Origin: Alishewanella metallidurans
Lineage (GTDB): Bacteria; Pseudomonadota; Gammaproteobacteria; Enterobacterales; Alteromonadaceae
Length of the DNA stretch: 64,000 nucleotides
NCBI RefSeq assembly: GCF_036983985.1
Contig: NZ_JALAHQ010000001.1
Coordinates: 744,001 to 808,000 of the forward strand
Direction: 5' to 3'
Made by a program: the position numbers and the translations under genes. The notes below the pieces were generated by a model. That model was not told the origin of the DNA. It saw nothing but the letters and a program-made list of their open reading frames with translations, and made no database searches. Below are positions 52,307-61,520 of this stretch, one piece after another; within the stretch, counting starts at the first letter, position 1; the number at the start of each line of letters is the position of its first letter.

Positions 52307-53432
52307 ATGGGCATCGTTTCCGTTAAAGGAAGGGGATGTATCGCGCCAAGCTCATGCTGATTTTCCAGAGCAAGCCATATACGAGCGGGAAACCGGTCGT
52401 AATGGCTTCTTTGGCCCCGCCACGCACTTTCATCATCAGCACGCGCCTACCGGTTGGACTGATTGGCAAGGCCCACTGCGGCCACACCTGTTTAACTTTA
52501 ACGACATTGGTGTTGATAACACCAATTCGCCTTGGTCAGTGCCAAACCTGTTATTTAATGCGCATTGTAAAATGCGTACGTGGCGTTTAACTGAGGGCAT
52601 GACCAAGTTAGTGCGTAATGGCGATGGTGATGAGCTATTATTTATTCACGAAGGTAGTGCTGAGTTGTATTGTGACTATGGTCATATGACCGTTCGCGAT
52701 GGTGATTATATTGTCATTCCGCGTTCGACCATGTGGCGCTTAGAGCCAACCTCACCGATGTTTATTCTACTAATAGAAGCAACCAATGATAGTTTTCAAT
52801 TACCAGAAAAAGGCTTAGTGGGTAATCACGCTATTTTCGATTTAGCGATGTTAGATACGCCAAAAATTGATGCTGCGTTTAAAGCCCAATACAGCGAGCA
52901 ACAATGGCAGGTAGAAATAAAACGTCACGGTGAAGTGTCGGTAATTACGTATCCGTATAACCCGCTAGATGCTATTGGTTGGCATGGCGATTTATCGGTA
53001 ATGCGCATTAACTGGCGTGATATTCGGCCATTAATGAGCCATCGCTATCATTTACCGCCATCGGCACATACCACCTTTGTTGCACAGCGGTTTGTGGTCT
53101 GTACTTTTGTACCGCGGCCAATAGAAAGCGACCCCGGAGCATTAAAGGTGCCGTTTTATCATAATAATGACGACTACGATGAAGTGCTATTTTATCATGC
53201 AGGTGATTTTTTCAGCCGTGATAATATCGAAAAAGGCATGGTAACTTTCCACCCCGCTGGTTTTACCCATGGCCCGCACCCTAAAGCTTTTGCTGCTGCG
53301 CGTGAGTACAAAAAGAAATTCACTGATGAAGTTGCAGTAATGCTAGATACTCGCGATGCGCTTGAAATGGGTGCTGCAGCGCTTGCAACAGAAAACCATG
53401 AGTATATTAACAGCTGGAAAGTTAAACCCTAA
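52299..53432 (+). CDS. hmgA: Homogentisate 1,2-dioxygenase (short form)
   Basis: 377 residues, shorter than the approximately 430-440 residues of the better-known bacterial and animal enzymes. A cupin-fold iron dioxygenase opening homogentisate to maleylacetoacetate. Candidate iron ligands are in PFYHNNDDYDEVLFYH (His and Glu) and FHPAGFTHGPHP (His). The N-terminal FGPATHFHHQHAPTGW is typical of this shorter subgroup. The ATG lies inside the hpd 3' end, with GGAG upstream, so translation is coupled. Function is supported by the hpd-fahA-maiA neighbours. Confidence 0.92.
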   Translation: MRKWASFPLKEGDVSRQAHADFPEQAIYERETGRNGFFGPATHFHHQHAPTGWTDWQGPLRPHLFNFNDIGVDNTNSPWSVPNLLFNAHCKMRTWRLTEGMTKLVRNGDGDELLFIHEGSAELYCDYGHMTVRDGDYIVIPRSTMWRLEPTSPMFILLIEATNDSFQLPEKGLVGNHAIFDLAMLDTPKIDAAFKAQYSEQQWQVEIKRHGEVSVITYPYNPLDAIGWHGDLSVMRINWRDIRPLMSHRYHLPPSAHTTFVAQRFVVCTFVPRPIESDPGALKVPFYHNNDDYDEVLFYHAGDFFSRDNIEKGMVTFHPAGFTHGPHPKAFAAAREYKKKFTDEVAVMLDTRDALEMGAAALATENHEYINSWKVKP

Positions 53433-53455
53433 ACAGGCTTAGTTAAGGATCATAA

Positions 53456-54472
53456 ATGAAGTTAGCAAGTTTAAAAAATGGTAGTCGCGATGGTTTGCTA
53501 GTGGTAGTAAGCCGAGATTTAAGCCGTTGTGTTGCCGTACCAACAGTAGCCACTACCATGCAGCAGCTATTAGATAACTGGGCCTTATTAGCTAGCAAGT
53601 TAGAGCAAGTTTATCAGGCGCTGAATCAAGGTAAGGTTGATGGTGAGATGGCGTTTGAACCAGTAAATGCAGAGTCACCCTTACCTCGTGCATATCAATG
53701 GGCTGATGGCAGCGCCTACGTTAATCACGTAGAGTTAGTGCGTAAAGCGCGTAATGCCGAAATGCCACCAAGTTTTTGGACCGATCCATTAATGTATCAA
53801 GGTGGTTCAGATGACTTTATCGGCGCTTGCGATAATATTGACGTTAGCTCTGAAGATTACGGCATCGATTTTGAAGGTGAAGTGGCCGTTATAACTGACG
53901 ACGTACCAATGGCGTGCAGTGCAGACGAAGCCCGTAGCAAAATTCGCTTACTGATGTTAGTTAATGACGTGTCACTGCGTGCTCTTATTCCGAATGAATT
54001 AGCCAAAGGTTTTGGTTTCTTTCATTCCAAACCCTCATCAGCCTTCAGCCCGGTAGCGGTAACTCCCGATGAGCTAGCCGATAAATGGCATGATGGTCGC
54101 GTGCACTTGCCGCTATTGTCTACGTACAACGGTAAGTTATTTGGTAAGCCAAATGCTGGTATAGATATGACTTTTGATTTTGGCCAGTTAGTAGCACATG
54201 CAGCTAAAACGCGTAAACTTGGCGCTGGCGCAGTTATTGGTTCAGGCACGGTATCTAATAAACAGGGTACCGATCATGGTACAGCAGTTGACGAGGGCGG
54301 TGTCGGTTATAGCTGTATTGCTGAAATTCGTATGATTGAAACTATTCGTGACGGTAAACCAGCAACCTCTTTTATGAAGTTTGGCGATACCATTCGTATT
54401 GAAATGCTAGACGAGCAGGGCAACAGCGTGTTTGGTGCAATAGACCAGAAGGTTGTAAAGTATAACGCCTAA
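53456..54472 (+). CDS. fahA: Fumarylacetoacetase
   Basis: 338 residues. It hydrolyses fumarylacetoacetate to fumarate and acetoacetate. It is of the bacterial FAH family type (2-keto-4-pentenoate-hydratase-like): the metal-binding segment YGIDFEGEVAVITDD lies at about residues 141-155, and GAGAVIGSGTVSNK and GVGYSCIAEIR in the C-terminal half. It is longer than plain MhpD-type hydrolases. AAGGATC precedes the ATG, and it is 23 bp after hmgA. Confidence 0.93.
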   Translation: MKLASLKNGSRDGLLVVVSRDLSRCVAVPTVATTMQQLLDNWALLASKLEQVYQALNQGKVDGEMAFEPVNAESPLPRAYQWADGSAYVNHVELVRKARNAEMPPSFWTDPLMYQGGSDDFIGACDNIDVSSEDYGIDFEGEVAVITDDVPMACSADEARSKIRLLMLVNDVSLRALIPNELAKGFGFFHSKPSSAFSPVAVTPDELADKWHDGRVHLPLLSTYNGKLFGKPNAGIDMTFDFGQLVAHAAKTRKLGAGAVIGSGTVSNKQGTDHGTAVDEGGVGYSCIAEIRMIETIRDGKPATSFMKFGDTIRIEMLDEQGNSVFGAIDQKVVKYNA

Positions 54473-54556
54473 AGTACAGCGTCTGTGGGCAGTGCCTCAC
54501 AGATGCTTATTTATATGGTAACGCTATGTTTAAACTACAGTACTAACAGGATCTTT

Positions 54557-55195
54557 ATGAAACTCTATGGTTACTGGCGCTCATCGGCCGCATATCGGGT
54601 ACGCATTGCGCTTAATTTAAAACAACTGAGTTTTGATAGCGTGGCTGTACATTTAATTAAAAATGGCGGCGAGCAGCATAGCGAAAATTATAAAACACTT
54701 AACCCTGCGCAGCTGGTGCCTACTTTTGTTGACGAAGATGTGAGCGTTAATCAGTCACTGGCTATTATTGAATACTTAGATGAAAAGTACCCAGAACCGG
54801 CTTTCTTACCAAAAAGTTTAGCGGCAAAAGCGCAAGTACGGGCTGCTGCATTAGATATTGCCTGCGATATTCACCCGTTAAATAATTTACGAGTTTTACA
54901 ATACCTGACAGGGCCGTTAGCATTGTCTGAAGAACAAAAGCTGGGCTGGATTAAGCATTGGCTTAACGTCGGTTTTACTGCGTTAGAGCAACGTTTAGCG
55001 CTAACATCGGGGCAATATTGCTTTGCCGATGAAGTAACGTTAGCGGATATCTGTTTAATACCGCAGATATACAACGCACAGCGTTTCTCGTTAGATATGA
55101 CGGCTTATCCTAACCTTAATCGTATTTATCATAATTGCCAACAACTTGCTGCGTTTGCGTTAGCTGTACCTGAACAGCAGGCTGACGCACAATAA
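54557..55195 (+). CDS. maiA: Maleylacetoacetate isomerase
   Basis: 212 residues from the ATG at 54557 (MKLYGYWRSSAAYRVRIALN), with AGGATC 5 nt upstream; an in-frame GTG-rich stretch upstream to 54485 is probably not coding. A zeta-class glutathione transferase isomerising maleylacetoacetate to fumarylacetoacetate with glutathione. The SSAAYRVRIAL glutathione site (Ser9/Ser10), QLVPTF and NQSLAIIEYLDE are typical. It is the last gene of the homogentisate operon, closed by a terminator. Confidence 0.95.
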   Translation: MKLYGYWRSSAAYRVRIALNLKQLSFDSVAVHLIKNGGEQHSENYKTLNPAQLVPTFVDEDVSVNQSLAIIEYLDEKYPEPAFLPKSLAAKAQVRAAALDIACDIHPLNNLRVLQYLTGPLALSEEQKLGWIKHWLNVGFTALEQRLALTSGQYCFADEVTLADICLIPQIYNAQRFSLDMTAYPNLNRIYHNCQQLAAFALAVPEQQADAQ

Positions 55196-55206
55196 TCCAC
55201 TGTATT

Positions 55207-55235
55207 AAATGCTGCCATTAACGGCAGCATTTTTT
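55207..55235 (+). terminator. Rho-independent terminator after maiA
   Basis: AAATGCTGCC/GGCAGCATTT stem (55207-55216 with 55223-55232), an ATTAAC loop and a T-run. It ends the hpd-hmgA-fahA-maiA transcript. Confidence 0.9.
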
Positions 55236-55390
55236 CTCTGTTGCTAGACGATTAGCTATAGCCGCCTATGCTTAAACAATATTTTATATACTTGCTCGCT
55301 AGCGCATTGCGTTATAAGCAACAAAATGCTGTAGTGTGTAACATGCATAACGCCGTTATTGGCAACGTTAGCCCCCAGAGGTAATGCAAT

Positions 55391-56317
55391 ATGAGTAAAC
55401 TAATGGCCGCAGTAAACCAGCGGACCAACCTTGTTGGTAACAATCGGTTAGAGTTATTGTTATTTCGCCTGCATGGTAAACAACCTTTTGGTATCAACGT
55501 ATTTAAAGTACGCGAAGTATTGCAGTGCCCTGAATTGACGGAAATGCCCGGATCAAGCCCGCATGTACGAGGTATTGCCCATTTACGTGGTGTGCCGGTG
55601 ATGGTTATTGATTTAAGCCAAGCTACCGGTGGCAAGCGTATTGAGGACTTATCAACAGCCTTCGTGTTGGTAACGGAATATAACCGGCATACGCAAGGGT
55701 TTTTAGTAAACGGCGTCGATCGTATTGTTAATACTAATTGGGACCAAATTTTGCCGCCGCCAAAGGGCGCAGGTGCCGGTCATTATCTTACTGCAGTAAC
55801 CGAGATAGACGGTAAGCTGGTACAGATAATCGATGTTGAGAAAGTATTTGCTGAAATTACCCCAGTTAATGAAGATGTTAGTGAAGATATAAAAACCAAA
55901 GCAGCAGAGCGCAGTTTTAAAGATGTTATCGTATTAGTTGCCGATGACTCGGCAGTGGCGCGCAATCAGGTGAAGCGTGCACTTACCTCTATTGGCATTA
56001 ATGTTGAATTAGTAAACGATGGCAAGCTTGCATTAAATTGGCTAACAGCAAAAGCCGCGGAGCTAGGAGGCGATATTTCAACTAAGGTGCCATTGCTTAT
56101 TTCTGATATAGAAATGCCAGAGATGGATGGCTACACGTTGACGGCTGAAATTAAAGCTGATCCACTATTAAAAAATATGCACGTTGTGCTGCACTCTTCA
56201 TTAAGTGGTGTGTTTAACGAAGCCATGGTTAAAAAGGTAGGCGCAGATCAATTCATTGCTAAATTTCACCCCGATGAATTAGTTTCTGCAGTACAAAAGT
56301 GGATGAATGCTGACTAA
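55391..56317 (+). CDS. cheV: Chemotaxis protein CheV (CheW-receiver hybrid)
   Basis: 308 residues. A CheW-like coupling domain (about 15-160, LLLFRLHGKQPFGINVFKVREVL ... GIAHLRGVPVMVIDLS) is followed by a receiver domain (about 178-305). The acidic pocket is Asp185-Asp186 (VADDSAV) and phospho-acceptor Asp239 (LISDIEMPEMDGY); the conserved Lys is in FIAKFHP. CheV couples receptors to CheA and tunes adaptation by phosphorylation. No other che gene is near. The ATG lacks a strong ribosome site, the best being AGAGG at -12. Confidence 0.95.
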   Translation: MSKLMAAVNQRTNLVGNNRLELLLFRLHGKQPFGINVFKVREVLQCPELTEMPGSSPHVRGIAHLRGVPVMVIDLSQATGGKRIEDLSTAFVLVTEYNRHTQGFLVNGVDRIVNTNWDQILPPPKGAGAGHYLTAVTEIDGKLVQIIDVEKVFAEITPVNEDVSEDIKTKAAERSFKDVIVLVADDSAVARNQVKRALTSIGINVELVNDGKLALNWLTAKAAELGGDISTKVPLLISDIEMPEMDGYTLTAEIKADPLLKNMHVVLHSSLSGVFNEAMVKKVGADQFIAKFHPDELVSAVQKWMNAD

Positions 56318-56344
56318 GTAATAAATGGTGTAGTAGAAGGTGTT

Positions 56345-56560
56345 ATGAATAAAATATTTACCTTACCCAAACGACCTGTAAATCGGTTATTAACCTATAT
56401 TGGCCTGTTTGGTGTGTGTTTTCAGTTAACAGCAGCAAGTTATGCTTGGTGGCATGATGTAAGTTTACAAGCCGGATGGGTTTTTACCTTGGTTGCGCCG
56501 CTGTTGTGCATTGCTTCTGGCACTATCACTGCATTACAGTTACAAAAAGAACCCAGTTAA
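56345..56560 (+). CDS. Small two-helix membrane protein, unknown
   Basis: 71 residues with AAGG 7 nt before the ATG, 27 bp after cheV. Two hydrophobic helices (about 17-36 YIGLFGVCFQLTAASYAWWH and about 43-65 GWVFTLVAPLLCIASGTITA) are joined by a short charged turn. I do not recognise the family. The good ribosome site and position support a real gene; it may be co-transcribed with cheV. It converges with the gene at 56564, 3 bp away. Confidence 0.65.
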   Translation: MNKIFTLPKRPVNRLLTYIGLFGVCFQLTAASYAWWHDVSLQAGWVFTLVAPLLCIASGTITALQLQKEPS

Positions 56561-56563
56561 CGT

Positions 56564-57043
56564 TTATTTTTTCGGTTTAAACATACCTTCAACCCGAACA
56601 TTTTTAATACCGTCTTCGGTAAAGTAGAAGTTAATTTGACCTGGGCCACGGCTAAAGTAAAACTGCTCGTCGTTAATTTGTAAAACAAAATTTCCGCTAG
56701 CATCTTTTGCTTTAGCATCTTTAAACAGCTTGATACGGTAATCGTCCAGCTGTAATTCAAAGCCGTTTAAGGGTTCGTTGATAAAATCTGTTACCCAAAT
56801 TTGTTTTTCGCCTTGTAGTACTAAAGCCAAAGAATATTTTTTAGGTACCTTATGTACTGCTAGGTTATGGCGGCCAACGATAAAGCGATAACGGCCTTCT
56901 TGGCGAAAATAACTAAAGCCAAAATCAAACTCTTGGGTAGAGCCGTTGGTTAAGTAAACTTTACCTTCGCCAGAGATATCAAACTGCGCCTGACTTACTG
57001 TTGAATAGAGCGACAGAGCCAAAAACAAAAATAAATATCTCAT
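56564..57043 (-). CDS. Small secreted protein, unknown
   Basis: 159 residues. A signal peptide (about 1-19, LFLFLALSLYSTVSQAQ) leads to a compact, beta-rich mature protein without Cys, ending EGMFKPKK. Repeated aromatic-basic pairs (RYRFIVGRHNLAVHKV, QFYFSRGPGQINFYF) suggest a beta barrel or sandwich. I do not recognise the family. AGGAG precedes the ATG. It lies 28 bp downstream of mltD on the same strand and is probably co-transcribed with it, so a periplasmic or envelope role is plausible. Confidence 0.8.
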   Translation of the reverse strand: MRYLFLFLALSLYSTVSQAQFDISGEGKVYLTNGSTQEFDFGFSYFRQEGRYRFIVGRHNLAVHKVPKKYSLALVLQGEKQIWVTDFINEPLNGFELQLDDYRIKLFKDAKAKDASGNFVLQINDEQFYFSRGPGQINFYFTEDGIKNVRVEGMFKPKK

Positions 57044-57071
57044 TGGTTAACTCCTTGGTATAGCGGTTTGC

Positions 57072-58685
57072 TTATACTTGAGTTGCATTGACTACCAGTT
57101 TAAGTTGTTGTCCTGGTTGCAGATAATTATCGGTTTCAATTTTGTTCCATTTCACAATGTCGGAAACACTGATGCTAAAACGTTGTGCAATACGAGCCAG
57201 TGAATCGCCTTTACGTACTTTGTAGTTAACAGTGCGCGATATGCCACTAGGCTGTACAGCTGCATCTTGCTGCCATATAACCAGCTGTTGCCCCTGTTTT
57301 AACGTTGAGCGCTGGGCAAGGCTATTCCATTTCGTCAGTTGTTCTACCGTAACCTTGTGCTCACGACTGATATCCCAAAGCGTGTCGCCTTGTTTTACAG
57401 TATAACTCAACTTGTTACCACTACCGCTTTTCTGCGCTTTAGCACTGCGGTTTGCAGCGCTAAGTTCATAGTTACTGGTACTTTGCGCTGCAACAGGGAT
57501 TAGCAATGCTTGACCAAGGCGAATGGTGTTACCAGATAACTTATTTATCCGCTGCAGATCGCTAACATTGGTATCGTGTTGCTGGGCAATTTTACCAATG
57601 GTATCGCCTTTTGCCACAATATAGCGCTTCCAACGCAATAATTGTTGGCTCGGTGTACTTGCTAGCTTCTCGGTAAACACAGAGCTAGTGTGTTTTGGCA
57701 CTACTAGATAGTTAGGACCTTGCGGATCCGTAGCCCACTGGTTAAAGCCAGGATTAAGCGCCTGTAGCTCGGCCACGCTGATCCCCGCCATTTCTGCGGC
57801 AATCATTAAATCAATTTGGTCTTCAACACTTACCAAGTCAATTTGGGGTTCATTAGCAATGAATTTCCAAACAATATCAAACTCATCTGGGCGTTTAAGA
57901 ATGTCAACTAAAGCTAGAAGCTTTGGAACGTAAGCCGTTGTTTCTGCGGGTAAGTCAAGTGACCAAAAGTCGGTGGGTAGGCGTTTTTGTTGATTACGTT
58001 TAATGGCTTTTGAAATTCTGCCTTCGCCAGAGTTGTAAGCGGCAATGGCATTAAGCCAGTCGCCTTCTAACTTGTCGTGTAAGTACTGCAAATAGTCCAG
58101 TGCGGCACGCGTAGAGGCGACGACATCGCGGCGGCCATCGTACCAAAAGTTTTGTTTTAGGCCAAAACGAGTGCCGGTTGCGGGCATAAATTGCCACATA
58201 CCCGCTGCGGCAGCGGTTGAGTAAGCAAAGGGATCAAAGGCGCTTTCAACGATAGGTAACAGCGCCAGTTCTAACGGCATGTTACGTTTTTCTATTTCTT
58301 GAACAATAAAATGTAAAAATGGCTGCGCTCGAGCGGCAACGCGATCTAGGTATGCTTGATTATTCGTGTAGTAATTACGTTGTTCTACAATAGGCCGAGT
58401 TTGCGGCACATTAAAAGTTAATTGGAGCTGGATACGTTCCCATAAATCTTCCAACTCTGCGGCATCTGGTGGTGCAGGCTCCGCATTTACGTCTAGGCCT
58501 TGTTGCCATAAACGCATTGCAATTTTTTCTGCGCTAGCAGTTTGTTTATGAAAATCTGCTGTTTGCGGTTTAGTGGTTGCCGTATACGCAGTGTTAGTTA
58601 CATTGTTTGACTCAACAGGTGAGGAAGTACTTACACAGCCTGCGAGTAACACCGCGCTAGCCACAGCAGAGATTTTTATAAACAT
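57072..58685 (-). CDS. mltD: Membrane-bound lytic transglycosylase D
   Basis: 537 residues. Lipoprotein signal with lipobox LAGC (Cys17). The SLT catalytic domain (about 115-260) has the catalytic Glu in PIVESAFDP and AAGMWQFMPATGTRFG and IAAYNSGEG. Three LysM repeats bind peptidoglycan: YIVAKGDTIGKIAQQHDTN (about 350), YTVKQGDTLWDISREHKVT (about 430), and YKVRKGDSLARIAQRFSIS (about 490). It cleaves glycan strands to 1,6-anhydro muropeptides. The mltD-gloB adjacency matches E. coli. Confidence 0.95.
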   Translation of the reverse strand: MFIKISAVASAVLLAGCVSTSSPVESNNVTNTAYTATTKPQTADFHKQTASAEKIAMRLWQQGLDVNAEPAPPDAAELEDLWERIQLQLTFNVPQTRPIVEQRNYYTNNQAYLDRVAARAQPFLHFIVQEIEKRNMPLELALLPIVESAFDPFAYSTAAAAGMWQFMPATGTRFGLKQNFWYDGRRDVVASTRAALDYLQYLHDKLEGDWLNAIAAYNSGEGRISKAIKRNQQKRLPTDFWSLDLPAETTAYVPKLLALVDILKRPDEFDIVWKFIANEPQIDLVSVEDQIDLMIAAEMAGISVAELQALNPGFNQWATDPQGPNYLVVPKHTSSVFTEKLASTPSQQLLRWKRYIVAKGDTIGKIAQQHDTNVSDLQRINKLSGNTIRLGQALLIPVAAQSTSNYELSAANRSAKAQKSGSGNKLSYTVKQGDTLWDISREHKVTVEQLTKWNSLAQRSTLKQGQQLVIWQQDAAVQPSGISRTVNYKVRKGDSLARIAQRFSISVSDIVKWNKIETDNYLQPGQQLKLVVNATQV

Positions 58686-58741
58686 TACTTCGTTCCACGT
58701 TCAAAAATAAGAATGTTACCTATTCATCACTCGATTGCAAG

Positions 58742-59509
58742 TCAGCTTTTAAACTGATCTTTTGCTGCCCTTAACGCTGTAAATAAGCCTAAAGCAGAAT
58801 CTTGCTGCCATTTTTCCTGTAACGTTTTGTTATCACAGCGTAAAAATGGATTAATCGCTTTTTCAGTAGTAAGCGATGATGGTAACGTTGGTAAATTTTG
58901 CTGGCGTAAACTAGCACAATGAGCTGCATATTCGACTAAGGCCGAATTGTTTGGCTCAGCGTATAACGCAAATTTAATATTGGCTAGAGTGTATTCGTGG
59001 GTGCAGTAAATCTGCGTATCGTCAGGTAAACCTCTAAGCTTTTGCAGCGATTGCCACATTTGCTTTGGGCTACCTTCAAATAATCTGCCACAACCTGCGC
59101 TAAATAAGGTATCACCGCAAAACAGAACCGGCGCTGAATAAAAAGCAATATGGCCAAGAGTGTGGCCGGGCAGGCTGATTACCTTAAAGCTAAGGTCAAA
59201 CGCAGACAAAATAACGCTATCACCGTCAGTTACTGTTTGTGTTAAGCCAGAAATACGCTGTTGTTCGGCTGTAGGGCCAATAACATTTACTGTCGGGAAC
59301 CGTTTTCGTAATGTATTAATACCTGCAGTATGGTCTTTATGGTGGTGAGTTATTAGGATGGTATGCAACTGTAGCTTATGGCTTGTTAAATAGTGCATTA
59401 CGCTATCGGCGCAACCTGGGTCAACAACGAGGCAATTAGGGCTATCTGGCACAGATAAAGCCCAAATATAGTTATCATCAAAAGCGGGTATAGGTGTAAC
59501 CTGATACAT
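58742..59509 (-). CDS. gloB: Hydroxyacylglutathione hydrolase (glyoxalase II)
   Basis: 255 residues. It hydrolyses S-lactoylglutathione in methylglyoxal removal. The binuclear metal site THHHKDHTAG (about 53-62), GHTLGHIAFY, CGDTLFSAGCGRLFEG and CTHEYTLANIKFA are all present. The C-terminal glutathione-binding helical domain is complete. It is divergent from the methyltransferase gene, with only 39 bp between the starts. Confidence 0.96.
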   Translation of the reverse strand: MYQVTPIPAFDDNYIWALSVPDSPNCLVVDPGCADSVMHYLTSHKLQLHTILITHHHKDHTAGINTLRKRFPTVNVIGPTAEQQRISGLTQTVTDGDSVILSAFDLSFKVISLPGHTLGHIAFYSAPVLFCGDTLFSAGCGRLFEGSPKQMWQSLQKLRGLPDDTQIYCTHEYTLANIKFALYAEPNNSALVEYAAHCASLRQQNLPTLPSSLTTEKAINPFLRCDNKTLQEKWQQDSALGLFTALRAAKDQFKS

Positions 59510-59548
59510 AGTGCAAACTACGTTAATCTATTTGGAACCTAATTTAGC

Positions 59549-60289
59549 ATGAAACCGGCGTTAAGCGAAAAAGACCGCACAATTCCATCAGGTTGGTGGG
59601 AATTCAATCAAGGTGATGCTTTGTCACAGGCTATTTCTGTGCAATTGCAACCTTGGTGGGAACGTATTTTTGGTTACTATTTACTTAAAATCGGCGATTT
59701 AAGCGCTGAAATTGACACCTCAGGTTGCAAGGTTAGCCAGCACATTAACGTAGGTCGTTTTGGTGCTAACTTAATGTTACAAGCCGATGCTGATGCTTTA
59801 CCCTTTAGTTGTAATAGCATAGATGCCGTATTGCTAAGTCATAATTTAGAGTTTACTGCTGATCCACACCATGTAGTGCGTGAAGCCTACCGCGTGTTGC
59901 GTTCAGATGGCTATTTATTGCTAACCGGAATTAATCCTTTTAGTGTAGTAGGTATACTGCGATATTGGCCTGCACTGCAACAGCGCTATCCTTGGCAAGG
60001 GCGATTTTTTAGTACCTCTCGGGTAAAAGACTGGTTGCATCTGGTTGGCTTTGAAGTGTTATCAGAAAAACGATTTTTTTGCTCGACAATGTTAGGCAAA
60101 GAATATCGAGACAATGCGGTGCAGCAATGGTTAGAACGCTATCTAAATTATTTTGCCAGCAGTTATATTATTGTTGCCCGCAAACGCGAGTTACCCCTTA
60201 CGCCAATTAAACCTAAATGGCAGTTAAATACCGGATTTTCACAACAAGTTAAAGGCGTTAGCGCTAGAGAGCGTAGTAATAATATTTAG
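59549..60289 (+). CDS. SAM-dependent methyltransferase, YafS-like
   Basis: 246 residues. A class I methyltransferase of the Methyltransf_11 type: ALPFSCNSIDAVLLSHNLEF (post-II/III) and REAYRVLRSDGYLLLTGINPFSVVG are the recognisable parts, while the first glycine-rich motif is degenerate. It is divergent from gloB, as yafS is in E. coli, which supports the family assignment. The substrate is unknown. Start at the ATG 59549; the ribosome site is weak. Confidence 0.82.
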   Translation: MKPALSEKDRTIPSGWWEFNQGDALSQAISVQLQPWWERIFGYYLLKIGDLSAEIDTSGCKVSQHINVGRFGANLMLQADADALPFSCNSIDAVLLSHNLEFTADPHHVVREAYRVLRSDGYLLLTGINPFSVVGILRYWPALQQRYPWQGRFFSTSRVKDWLHLVGFEVLSEKRFFCSTMLGKEYRDNAVQQWLERYLNYFASSYIIVARKRELPLTPIKPKWQLNTGFSQQVKGVSARERSNNI

Positions 60290-60302
60290 TTGTACGGTGT
60301 AA

Positions 60303-60821
60303 TTACGCATTTTCGCTGCTAGATGCCAAGTAGGTATTTGCCAGAGTTAACGCTTGCTCAAACGGCAGACGCATAAAATATACTCTGTTGTTTATCGGTT
60401 CTGGCGGTGATGAAGTACGAAAACCAATACTTTTGTAGCAGGTTAATGCAATGTCGTTATGTCGATGCACATATAGCGAAATATCGCGACGTTGCTGTTG
60501 TAACGCTTCGATAATTAGCTCGTTAATTAGTATTTTTGCTAAACCTTGGCCACGACATGTCGGTAAAATGGTTAAACGCGCAAGATGGTGACAGCCAAAA
60601 CGGTCACAAAGCTGGCCAAAACCAATCAGTTGTTGATGATCTTCAGTTAGCAGGCTGTAACCTGTTGTGCCAGAGCGACATAATAATTCTAAAAAATGCT
60701 GTTCTGTGCACGGGTAGTCAAAATCGTCGCCGCCCCAGCTTTGCTGTTGCGCGGCGCTGTTAAACCAACCACGCAACTGTAGCATCTCGCTAATGTTCGC
60801 TAATACCAACTGTAAAGCCAT
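60303..60821 (-). CDS. GNAT family N-acetyltransferase
   Basis: 172 residues. The GNAT core shows GYSLLTEDHQQLIGFGQL (beta 2-3) and the acetyl-CoA motif LTILPTCRGQGLAKILINEL (Q/RxxGxG/A), followed by LYVHRHNDIALTCYKSIGF. The substrate cannot be predicted. It is downstream of the DUF2058 gene with a 19-bp gap on the same strand, suggesting an operon. Confidence 0.88.
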   Translation of the reverse strand: MALQLVLANISEMLQLRGWFNSAAQQQSWGGDDFDYPCTEQHFLELLCRSGTTGYSLLTEDHQQLIGFGQLCDRFGCHHLARLTILPTCRGQGLAKILINELIIEALQQQRRDISLYVHRHNDIALTCYKSIGFRTSSPPEPINNRVYFMRLPFEQALTLANTYLASSSENA

Positions 60822-60840
60822 ACTGGTGCTCCTTACGCAT

Positions 60841-61374
60841 CTACCACATTAAATCATCCGGAATTTTAAAATCAGCATAAGGATCATTTTCATCTAATTG
60901 TTGTTGCTTAGCATTAAGTACAATAATGCTATCACTTTGGCGCTGCGTTATTTTTTCTGCTACCGCAGCTGGCACTAGGTAATATTGCTCATCTTGCTTC
61001 GCTATGGCGAGTAAACCACGGCTTAATTCATCGTGCTGCTTTGCGCTGACGTATAAACGCTTTACGACTTTACCATCAGTAAAATTATAAGCGACGTCAC
61101 CTTGCGCTCGAATGGTGTTATTGCCAATAAGTTGCTTAACTTGAGCTGCAATGGCTTTTTGCTGCACCAGAGCTTGCTTTTCTATGTTTAACTGTCGATC
61201 TCGCTCAATTTGCTGTTGGCGTTTTTGCTCGGCTAAGACACTGGCTTCATTTACCACGGTGTGCTTTTTACCCGCTTGTACTTTTTCTTGGTGCTTAGCC
61301 TTTTTAACGGCTTTTAGTTTTTTAGCATCAGCTAAACCGGCTTTTAATAGCTGTTCTTTTAGGGCGTTACTCAT
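60841..61374 (-). CDS. DUF2058 nucleoprotein/polynucleotide-associated protein, YaiL-like
   Basis: 177 residues. The basic, coiled N-terminal half (MSNALKEQLLKAGLADAKKL, many Lys, Gln and Glu) and the C-terminal half (VAYNFTDGKVVKRLYVSAKQHDELSRG ... YADFKIPDDLMW) are typical of DUF2058. E. coli YaiL belongs to this family, annotated only as nucleoprotein- or polynucleotide-associated. It has no signal peptide or membrane segment. It is divergent from the RNA helicase gene, 146 bp apart. Confidence 0.9.
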   Translation of the reverse strand: MSNALKEQLLKAGLADAKKLKAVKKAKHQEKVQAGKKHTVVNEASVLAEQKRQQQIERDRQLNIEKQALVQQKAIAAQVKQLIGNNTIRAQGDVAYNFTDGKVVKRLYVSAKQHDELSRGLLAIAKQDEQYYLVPAAVAEKITQRQSDSIIVLNAKQQQLDENDPYADFKIPDDLMW

Positions 61375-61520
61375 AATTTATTGCACTCGTTTAGGCTATT
61401 TATACACTTACTATAATAAGCCTATAGTAGCGCAAATATGCTGAGTTAATAAATCAAACTAACTCAATTTGTCAGCATCGGTTATCATATAGCGGTAATT
61501 TAGGGTTTAAGAGGTTCACT

